From: an uncultured Capnocytophaga sp.
GTDB lineage: Bacteria; Bacteroidota; Bacteroidia; Flavobacteriales; Flavobacteriaceae
Direction: 5' to 3'
DNA: 6,188 nt
Assembly (NCBI GenBank): GCA_915070235.1
Contig: CAJZFM010000134.1
Span: 1-6,188, forward strand
Of this stretch, positions 1-4,801 are shown piece by piece. Made by a program: the position numbers and the translations under genes. The notes under the pieces were generated by a model that saw only the letters and a program-made list of their open reading frames with translations, was not told where the DNA came from and did no database searches. Each line of letters starts with the position of its first letter. Positions within the stretch are counted from its first letter, which is position 1.

Positions 1-29
1 ACCTGATATACCAATCATAGAGCGTTAAT

Positions 30-60
30 TAATGATTAAACATTACTCCATCAATCATTA
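30..60. repeat. Inverted repeat upstream of dapD promoter
   Basis: TAATGATT (30-37) is perfectly complementary to AATCATTA (53-60), leaving a 15-nt loop. The second arm ends 7 bp before the dapD -7 element, so the repeat covers the region where a -33 element would lie. A related direct copy, CAATCATAG, is at 12-20. It could be an operator or the weak end of an upstream transcript. No T tract follows, which argues against an intrinsic terminator. Confidence 0.4.
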
Positions 61-67
61 GATTTAT

Positions 68-75
68 TATCTTTG
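68..75 (+). promoter_or_regulatory. Putative dapD promoter, -7 element TATCTTTG
   Basis: TATCTTTG matches the Bacteroidota sigma factor -7 consensus TAnnTTTG exactly. Transcription would start near 82, giving a leader of about 16 nt before the ATG at 98. No clear TTG-type -33 element is visible 17-23 nt upstream, so this rests on the -7 box and its position. The short leader contains no Shine-Dalgarno sequence. Confidence 0.6.
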
Positions 76-97
76 CATAAACAATAACTGATTACTT

Positions 98-919
98 ATG
101 AATATAAAAACTTTACAAGAGAAAATAGAGAATGCATGGGAAAACCGCCGTCTCCTCTCCGACGAGGTCACCATGAATGCCATTGACGCGACCATAGACT
201 TGCTTGATCGTGGAGAACTCCGAGTAGCCACTCCCTCTGATAAGGGATGGCAAGTACACGAATGGATAAAGAAAGCAGTTATTCTATACTTTCCTTTCCG
301 CAAAATGGAAACCAAAGAGGTGGGTATCTTCGAATACTATGACAAGATTCCCCTAAAGCATAACTATGAGGACAAAGGCGTGCGTGTGGTTCCTCCTGCT
401 ACTGCCCGCCGTGGCGCTTATCTCGCACCAGGGGTCGTTCTGATGCCTTCTTATGTGAATATTGGTGCTTATGTGGATAGTGGTACCATGGTGGATACAT
501 GGGCTACAGTGGGTAGTTGCGCCCAAGTGGGTAAGGATGTACACATAAGCGGAGGTGTAGGTATAGGTGGTGTGTTAGAACCCTTACAGGCAGCCCCTGT
601 TGTGATAGAGGACGGCGCTTTCTTAGGCTCTCGCTCTATTATAGTAGAAGGAGTACGCGTAGAGAAAGAAGCTGTCTTAGGCGCCAATGTAGTACTGACA
701 GCCTCCACCAAGATTATAGATGTAACAGGCGAAAAACCAGTAGAATACAAGGGCTACGTCCCTGCTCGTTCAGTGGTGATTCCAGGGAGCTATACCAAGC
801 AATTCCCCGCTGGTGCTTACCAAGTACCCTGCGCCCTTATCATCGGGCAACGCAAAGCCTCTACCGACCTAAAAACTTCTCTAAATGAAGCACTTAGGGA
901 TTTCAATGTAGCGGTATAA
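98..919 (+). CDS. dapD: 2,3,4,5-tetrahydropyridine-2,6-dicarboxylate N-succinyltransferase
   Basis: This cytoplasmic enzyme transfers succinyl from succinyl-CoA to tetrahydrodipicolinate in the succinylase branch of lysine and meso-diaminopimelate synthesis. The product is 273 residues, almost the usual DapD length of about 274. Residues 1-100 form the helical N-terminal domain. Residues about 103-205 form the left-handed beta-helix of hexapeptide repeats, recognisable by regularly spaced G/A/V positions such as VNIGAYVDSGTMVDTWATVG (120-139) and the loop GGVGIGGVLEP (152-162). The C-terminal part includes GYVPARSVVIPGS (219-231). The ATG at 98 is chosen because it gives the full family N-terminus and lies just downstream of a good promoter. 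The reading frame is intact. It appears monocistronic: a tRNA with its own promoter follows. Codons include AGG (R267, 896-898), which needs an Arg tRNA of the UCU or CCU type. The identification is secure. Confidence 0.97.
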   Translation: MNIKTLQEKIENAWENRRLLSDEVTMNAIDATIDLLDRGELRVATPSDKGWQVHEWIKKAVILYFPFRKMETKEVGIFEYYDKIPLKHNYEDKGVRVVPPATARRGAYLAPGVVLMPSYVNIGAYVDSGTMVDTWATVGSCAQVGKDVHISGGVGIGGVLEPLQAAPVVIEDGAFLGSRSIIVEGVRVEKEAVLGANVVLTASTKIIDVTGEKPVEYKGYVPARSVVIPGSYTKQFPAGAYQVPCALIIGQRKASTDLKTSLNEALRDFNVAV

Positions 920-941
920 ATTATAATAATGTTATATTTTT
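918..941 (+). terminator. Weak AT-rich terminator candidate after dapD
   Basis: TATAA (922-926) pairs with TTATA (932-936) around a 5-nt loop. Three further A-T pairs flank a T-T mismatch, and TTTTT follows at 937-941. The stem has no G-C pairs, so termination would be inefficient. It sits directly after the dapD stop codon. Confidence 0.3.
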
Positions 942-1023
942 GTTAATCTTTCTCTTTTTCTACAACTACGCAAAAACATTGCGCAGTAGGGTTATAATTT
1001 TGCACCCAGAAAGAGAGATTAAC
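942..1023. repeat. Inverted repeat flanking the tRNA promoter
   Basis: GTTAATCT (942-949) plus CTCTTT (952-957) are complementary to AAAGAG (1010-1015) plus AGATTAAC (1016-1023), interrupted only by an unpaired TT (950-951). A smaller imperfect hairpin (966-971 with 983-989, loop AAAAACATTGC, one bulged A) is nested inside. The arms bracket the -7 element and the expected start site of the tRNA transcript, so the 3' arm would lie in its short leader. Its role is unknown; a protein-binding site or chance polypyrimidine complementarity are both possible. Confidence 0.4.
995..1002 (+). promoter_or_regulatory. Putative tRNA promoter, -7 element TAATTTTG
   Basis: TAATTTTG fits TAnnTTTG exactly and lies 24 bp before the first tRNA base. 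Transcription would begin near 1009, leaving a leader of about 18 nt for RNase P to remove. A TTG at 979-981 is too close (13 nt) for the usual spacing, so the -33 element is uncertain. Confidence 0.6.
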
Positions 1024-1026
1024 ATT

Positions 1027-1146
1027 AGGACAGTAGCTCAATTGGGTAGAGCAGGTAATGGTAAGATTATTTCCTTAGGAGGTCAATTACCATTTACTTC
1101 TGAGCTTCTAACTCCCTGGTTGTGGGTTCGAGTCCCACCTGTCCTA
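1027..1146 (+). tRNA. tRNA-Arg(UCU) interrupted by a 46-nt insert in the anticodon stem
   Basis: Removing 1056-1101 leaves a perfect 74-nt class I tRNA. The acceptor stem AGGACAG (1027-1033) pairs with CTGTCCT (1139-1145), with discriminator A1146 and no encoded CCA. The D arm is GCTC (1036-1039) with GAGC (1049-1052) around loop AATTGGGTA. The anticodon stem GGGAG is made of G27-G28 (1054-1055) before the insert and G29-A30-G31 (1102-1104) after it, pairing with CTCCC (1112-1116). The anticodon loop CTTCTAA (1105-1111) carries anticodon TCT at 1107-1109, reading AGA/AGG. The variable loop is TGGTT, and the T arm is GTGGG / CCCAC (1122-1126, 1134-1138) with loop TTCGAGT. The insertion point is unambiguous, since shifting it by one base breaks the stem. 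Neighbouring genes use AGA and AGG codons, for example at 1322-1324 and 1280-1282. Without insert removal only a 3-bp anticodon stem (GAG/CTC) forms. It is either a spliced or otherwise processed tRNA gene, or a recent pseudogene. Confidence 0.88.
1056..1101 (+). other. 46-nt hairpin-forming insert (intron-like) at tRNA position 28/29
   Basis: The insert folds almost completely. AATGGTAA (1057-1064) pairs with TTACCATT (1087-1094). Next come an unpaired GA (1065-1066), two U-A pairs (1067-1068 with 1085-1086), a bulged C1084, and a 6-bp stem (1069-1074 with 1078-1083, two G-U pairs) capped by TTA. Single-stranded ends remain: T1056 and TACTTCT (1095-1101). It is far below group I or II intron size. 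No canonical bulge-helix-bulge fits, because the first intron bases do not pair with the first bases of the 3' exon. The 5' junction lies in a tandem near-repeat, GGTAAT-GGTAAG (1054-1065). The insert also holds AGGAGGT (1077-1083), a perfect anti-16S complement, mostly buried in the stem. Its function and removal are not established from sequence. Confidence 0.7.
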
Positions 1147-1158
1147 CAAAAAACAACT

Positions 1159-1230
1159 AAGAAAGGTCAAACAGAAGTTACTTCTCTCTTTTAGGTTAAG
1201 ATTTACTTCTGTGATTACCTTTCTTTTTTT
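1159..1230 (+). terminator. Bipartite hairpin with T7 tract between tRNA and RING/TerD gene
   Basis: AAGAAAGGT (1159-1167) pairs with ACCTTTCTT (1217-1225), 9 bp. ACAGAAGT (1171-1178) pairs with ACTTCTGT (1205-1212), 8 bp. The stems are joined by a small internal loop, CAA opposite GATT, and capped by a 26-nt loop. A run of seven T (1224-1230) ends the structure, as expected for a Rho-independent terminator of the tRNA transcript. AGAAG (1173-1177) could instead pair with the nearer CTTCT (1181-1185) around loop TTA, so two folds compete. No separate promoter is evident before the next gene at 1244, so the hairpin may also act as a leaky terminator or attenuator for it. Confidence 0.7.
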
Positions 1231-1243
1231 ATTGTATCACACT

Positions 1244-3586
1244 ATGGGAAAAACAATCAACATACAAAAAGTTGCCCTAAGGCAAAATGCTTTATTCGTC
1301 CCTGATCCTATGGTCTCACAAAGAGCCATACAGCCAGGTACCTTGGAATTGGTAGCTGCCCTACGCCAACATGGTTTTGGGGTTACTGAAGACCTTTTGC
1401 ACGCTATCAATGGTACTACCAATGAGTATCGTCAGTCAGTTGTCAAGGTGATAAAAGAGGTACTGAATGTAAAACTCAACTGGGCTCCTCTTATCAAGAA
1501 TTGGGAAGTACCTACAGGAGAAAGCTTTATAGATCACCTCATCACGGCTTTCTATAATCAATATCCTAATTTGATAAAGTCTGACAACTATGTCAGCTAT
1601 TGGTATGATTATGATGATTACTACGAAGCAAATGATATTAAGGACTACAATAGAGAATATTTCACTCACAAGCATGAGCGTTTTTTAGCCTGTGGACACT
1701 ATATTCCTTATGGTACCTTCCCACTGTGGCGCTATAATGGTTGCCCTTTCTGTGGAACACCTTTTGAGACTGGTAAGATAGAACATACCGAGCAGGGTAG
1801 CAAGCTCAAAATCCTTGACCTATGGCGTGAGGCGGAGGCCAATACTTTTTTCCAAAATCTATTAAGATCCAAAACCGCCTTGGATGCCACTCAGGCCGAT
1901 TCCCTTAAGTTGCTATTGCCTTACTTTTCAGTAGCTCCTGAGACTCATATTGGTATGAAGGAGACACTTGTCTTGGTAATAGATAGTTATATTGCTCAGG
2001 GTAAGGAGGCGGAGGCAGGAGCTTGCTTCCAATCCCCTACTGATATATTGCGCTATTTGTGGTATAAGAAAACCAGTTTTTTACAAATCGTAGAACCTAA
2101 GACAATCATCAAGAAAGAGTCTAAGAATCACAGCCATATTACCAAATCTTTAGACAAGCATCTCTCTGCCAAAGAAAGAGCACAAAAAGAACTTAAGCTC
2201 AAGTACTCCCGCCAAGAATGTGCGAGAGTGGCTCGTTGGCTCAATGCCTTACCGCTTTCAGCAGAAAAGGCTTGTGAGATTATGCATCCTAAGCGTGAGA
2301 TGTGGGTGCGCTTTATCCGTGCCTTACGTTTGGCAGAATACAGCAAGAAGAAGGGCTTTGAAAAGCTTGCTACTCTTTTGGACGTATTCTATAATGAGCG
2401 TTATAGTGTATGGCAAGCCGAGCTTAATACCGCTTACCTAAATATGGATAGCGAAAAGGCTTTTTCCTTACTCAAACAACGCCCTGGTATCTTTGCTCGC
2501 TCCCTATTTGCTTGTATGCTTTGGCTGGGAGCTGACGAGACACTTGATGCCTTCAAGGAAATCATAGACCAAGTGCCTACACGCCTACTCTTTACCTTGA
2601 ATATGTATGCCGATTTATACTTTAGCAAGGAGGGAAAGCGCAGCGTACAGACTATTTTGGGAACTCGAGTGGAGATTCCTAAACACCCTTTGGTTGTCGG
2701 AAGCTATAATGAGGAACAATTGGCTGAGATGAAAGCCAAGATAGAAGACCTTTGCCTATGGACTATTCGACGTCAGTTTGCTAAGGAAGAAAACGAGCAT
2801 CATTTTATCTATATAGATCCGCAACTCTATCATATTCCATTGCCTATAGGAGATAGAAGTACTAATGTACATGACTTTAATGCCACCCTTATGGGTACCC
2901 GCTTCCCATTGGAGGGCAACGAAATACGCCTTTTTATGCAATGGGGGAAAGACCTGCCTGCTCAGCATCTCGATATGGACTTGTCCTGCCGTATTATCTA
3001 TAAGGACAGGGAAGATATTTGCTATTTTGGGCAACTTACCACTTTAGGGTGCCAGCACAGCGGAGATATTCGCAGTATCCCTGACAAGGTAGGTACGGCC
3101 GAATATATCAATATTGACGTCAATACCCTACGCCAGCACAAGGCCAAATATGTAACCTTTGTCTGCAATGCGTATTCTTGTGGTGCTTTGTCGCCTAACT
3201 TAGTGGTAGGATGGATGGATAGTAAGTATAAGATGAAAGTATCCGAACGCACTGGAGTAGCTTATGATCCTTCGGCTGTGATTCATCAGGTGCGTATCAC
3301 CCAGCCCTTGCAGAAGGGACTGCTCTTTGGGGTGTTGGACGTAGAGGCTAAAGAGATTATCTGGATGGAACTCCCTTTCCAAGGACAGGTAGCGCAAGCA
3401 CTTTCTATAAGTGGGGTAAAAACCCTCTTAGAGAAACTCAATAGCAAGCTCACTATCGGTAACCTATTGGCTATCAAGGCTGAGGCACAAGGCTTACAAA
3501 TAGAGACTGATCCCGCCCTTGCCGATGAGGTCTATGATATGCAGTGGGCGGGACAAGGAAAGGTGAGTGAATTATTTTTTAAATAA
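1244..3586 (+). CDS. RING-like zinc-binding protein with C-terminal TerD-like domain (resembles MXAN_6230/SCO0854 family)
   Basis: The product is 780 residues from ATG 1244. An upstream in-frame GTG at 1211 is rejected because it lies inside the terminator hairpin. Residues 1-140 are mixed helical with an unusual acidic/aromatic patch (YWYDYDDYYE, 119-128). A Cys/His cluster follows: H142/H144, CGH (150-152) and CPFC (167-170), a RING-like zinc site. Residues about 185-515 are predominantly helical with a basic stretch (289-325) and have no motif I can name. Residues about 545-710 resemble TerD: IRLFMQW (561-567), DMDLS (577-581) corresponding to the calcium-binding DLDAS of TerD, HSGD (605-608), a G-x-x-E element (617-620) and FGVLD (695-699). 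I recall this combination from the family named in the call, but could not search. TerD domains belong to bacterial stress and tellurite-resistance systems, and an RNA or metal-linked signalling role is inference only. No signal peptide or membrane segment is seen, so it is probably cytoplasmic. No promoter or Shine-Dalgarno sequence is visible; it may be read through from the tRNA unit. Confidence 0.82.
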   Translation: MGKTINIQKVALRQNALFVPDPMVSQRAIQPGTLELVAALRQHGFGVTEDLLHAINGTTNEYRQSVVKVIKEVLNVKLNWAPLIKNWEVPTGESFIDHLITAFYNQYPNLIKSDNYVSYWYDYDDYYEANDIKDYNREYFTHKHERFLACGHYIPYGTFPLWRYNGCPFCGTPFETGKIEHTEQGSKLKILDLWREAEANTFFQNLLRSKTALDATQADSLKLLLPYFSVAPETHIGMKETLVLVIDSYIAQGKEAEAGACFQSPTDILRYLWYKKTSFLQIVEPKTIIKKESKNHSHITKSLDKHLSAKERAQKELKLKYSRQECARVARWLNALPLSAEKACEIMHPKREMWVRFIRALRLAEYSKKKGFEKLATLLDVFYNERYSVWQAELNTAYLNMDSEKAFSLLKQRPGIFARSLFACMLWLGADETLDAFKEIIDQVPTRLLFTLNMYADLYFSKEGKRSVQTILGTRVEIPKHPLVVGSYNEEQLAEMKAKIEDLCLWTIRRQFAKEENEHHFIYIDPQLYHIPLPIGDRSTNVHDFNATLMGTRFPLEGNEIRLFMQWGKDLPAQHLDMDLSCRIIYKDREDICYFGQLTTLGCQHSGDIRSIPDKVGTAEYINIDVNTLRQHKAKYVTFVCNAYSCGALSPNLVVGWMDSKYKMKVSERTGVAYDPSAVIHQVRITQPLQKGLLFGVLDVEAKEIIWMELPFQGQVAQALSISGVKTLLEKLNSKLTIGNLLAIKAEAQGLQIETDPALADEVYDMQWAGQGKVSELFFK

Positions 3587-3590
3587 TTTT
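3570..3590 (+). terminator. AT-only terminator candidate overlapping stop codon
   Basis: AATTATTT (3570-3577, first base to 3588) pairs with AAATAATT (3581-3588) around loop TTT, and the TAA stop (3584-3586) lies within the 3' arm. Only a short T-rich stretch follows and the stem has no G-C pair, so it is at best a modest terminator. The aldolase promoter begins about 20 bp later. Confidence 0.4.
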
Positions 3591-3605
3591 CTCAAATATA
3601 TTTTA

Positions 3606-3632
3606 TTGTTTGGAGAAAAAATATTACATTTG
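3606..3632 (+). promoter_or_regulatory. Putative aldolase promoter (TTG ... TACATTTG)
   Basis: TACATTTG (3625-3632) matches TAnnTTTG exactly. A TTG at 3606-3608 lies 16 nt upstream, near the -33 spacing range. Transcription would start near 3639, giving a leader of about 16 nt. An in-frame TTG codon at 3610 lies inside this promoter and is therefore not the translation start. Confidence 0.68.
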
Positions 3633-3654
3633 TGGCAAAATTAAAGATAATACC

Positions 3655-4722
3655 ATGAATCACAACATCAAACCTGGAGTTGCAGTAGGAAAAGAAGTAC
3701 AAGAGATTTTCCAGTATGCAAAGCAAAAAGGATTTGCCCTCCCTGCTACCAATGTTATCAGTTCCAACAGTATCAATGGGGTACTGGAAGCCGCAGTAGC
3801 TATGAAAGCTCCTGTGATTATCCAATTCTCCAACGGAGGTGCCCAATTTATGGCTGGTAAAGGCCTTTCCAACGAAGGCCAAAAAGCGGCTATCTTGGGG
3901 GCTATCGTAGGAGCAAAACAAGTACACCAATTGGCTGAAGCCTATGGTGCTACGGTGATCCTACATACTGACCACTGTGCCAAAAAATTACTCCCTTGGA
4001 TAGATGGCCTATTGGATGCCTCTGAAGCTCACTTCAAGGCTACAGGCAAGCCCCTTTTCAGCTCTCATATGATTGACCTCTCTGAAGAACCGCTCAAAGA
4101 GAACATTGAAATCTGTAAGAAATACCTCGAGCGCATGAGCAAAATGGGTATGACCCTTGAAATAGAGCTCGGTATCACAGGAGGTGAGGAAGACGGGGTA
4201 GATAACTCCGATGCGGACGAATCTCGCCTATACACTCAGCCTGAGGATGTGGCTTATGCTTACGAAGAATTGCTCAAGGTAAGCCCACAATTTACCATTG
4301 CGGCAGCTTTCGGTAATGTACACGGAGTATATAAGCCTGGTAATGTGAAACTTACCCCTAAGATCCTAAGAAACTCACAAGAGTATATCTCCAAAAAATA
4401 CAATGTTGCACACAACACTATTGATTTTGTATTCCACGGAGGTTCAGGCTCTACCCTTGAGGAAATCCGCGAGGCTATTAGCTACGGAGTGGTGAAGATG
4501 AATATAGACACCGACCTACAATATGCCTTCACCGAAGGGGTGCGCGACTATATGAAGAACAAAGCTGCTTACCTACAAGGTCAAATAGGAAACCCTGAAG
4601 GAGCCGATGTACCTAACAAAAAGTACTACGATCCTCGTGTATGGCTTAGAGAAGGTGAAAAAACTTTCATCGCTCGTGTAAAGAAAGCCTTCGAAGACCT
4701 GAACAATGTGAATACTTTATAA
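3655..4722 (+). CDS. fbaA: Class II fructose-bisphosphate aldolase (FbaA type)
   Basis: This zinc-dependent cytoplasmic enzyme reversibly cleaves fructose-1,6-bisphosphate to dihydroxyacetone phosphate and glyceraldehyde-3-phosphate in glycolysis and gluconeogenesis. The 355-residue product is close to the length of E. coli FbaA (class IIA). Visible motifs are the substrate loop SSNSINGVLEAA (36-47), catalytic Asp and zinc His in HTDHC (104-108, D106 and H107), the Glu-rich metal region LEIELGITGGEEDG (168-181), a zinc His in NVHGVYKPGN (221-230, H223), and the third zinc His with the phosphate-binding glycine loop HGGSGS (261-266). The substrate-binding NIDTD is at 283-287. The ATG at 3655 is preferred because it follows the promoter by about 23 bp and gives the family's N-terminus. 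It appears monocistronic, with its own promoter and a strong terminator, as expected for a highly expressed housekeeping gene. The reading frame is intact and all key residues are present. Confidence 0.96.
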   Translation: MNHNIKPGVAVGKEVQEIFQYAKQKGFALPATNVISSNSINGVLEAAVAMKAPVIIQFSNGGAQFMAGKGLSNEGQKAAILGAIVGAKQVHQLAEAYGATVILHTDHCAKKLLPWIDGLLDASEAHFKATGKPLFSSHMIDLSEEPLKENIEICKKYLERMSKMGMTLEIELGITGGEEDGVDNSDADESRLYTQPEDVAYAYEELLKVSPQFTIAAAFGNVHGVYKPGNVKLTPKILRNSQEYISKKYNVAHNTIDFVFHGGSGSTLEEIREAISYGVVKMNIDTDLQYAFTEGVRDYMKNKAAYLQGQIGNPEGADVPNKKYYDPRVWLREGEKTFIARVKKAFEDLNNVNTL

Positions 4723-4739
4723 AAATTGCATTCATAAGA

Positions 4740-4777
4740 AAAAGCACTGCCCAAAAGGTAGTGCTTTTCTGTTTTTT
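4740..4777. terminator. Strong bidirectional intrinsic terminator
   Basis: AAAAGCACTGCC (4740-4751) pairs with GGTAGTGCTTTT (4757-4768) around loop CAAAA, a 12-bp stem with one G-U pair. On the plus strand it is followed by CTGTTTTTT, ending the aldolase transcript. On the minus strand the stem ends in GCTTTTTCTT, so the same hairpin can stop the convergent Mur-ligase-like gene. Confidence 0.9.
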
Positions 4778-4801
4778 CACTTTTCACTCTTCATTCTTCA
4801 C
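4774..4801. repeat. Four tandem copies of a 7-nt unit (TTTTCAC type)
   Basis: Consecutive 7-mers are TTTTCAC (4774), TTTTCAC (4781), TCTTCAT (4788) and TCTTCAC (4795), forming an exact-period tract with three substitutions. The array fills the gap between the terminator and the minus-strand gene, and its last copy overlaps that gene's stop codon (TGA, complement of 4798-4800). It looks like a slippage-generated microsatellite that could extend or shorten into the 3' end of the gene. Confidence 0.7.

Noticed and set aside
1053..1062. CAG|GUAAU, resembling a eukaryotic 5' splice site
   Set aside because: Cutting there does not restore the anticodon stem, there is no matching 3' AG, and the host is bacterial.
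1083..1090. TCAA-TTAC tetranucleotides in the insert, reminiscent of IS200/IS605 (IS608) cleavage sites
   Set aside because: These short words are frequent in AT-rich DNA; there is no transposase, and the tetramers sit inside the stem rather than at the insert boundaries.
1027..1146. Class II tRNA with long variable arm, or phage attachment site in the tRNA
   Set aside because: The extra bases lie 5' of the anticodon, not in the variable loop (a normal TGGTT). No integrase or duplicated tRNA 3' end is present.
940..1194. 84-residue ORF spanning the tRNA region
   Set aside because: It runs through the tRNA gene, its promoter and its downstream hairpin; the translation is an artefact of these RNA and regulatory sequences with no family resemblance.
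1211..1243. GTG start 11 codons upstream of the RING/TerD ATG
   Set aside because: It lies inside the 3' arm and T tract of the terminator-like hairpin; the ATG at 1244 gives a natural N-terminus (MGKTINIQK).
3610..3654. Upstream TTG start for the aldolase
   Set aside because: It falls within the promoter, upstream of the expected transcription start, and would add a non-family extension.
3592..3930. 112-residue minus-strand ORF over the aldolase start
   Set aside because: It is antisense to a clearly conserved aldolase N-terminus and its promoter; it has no recognisable domain and is a shadow frame.
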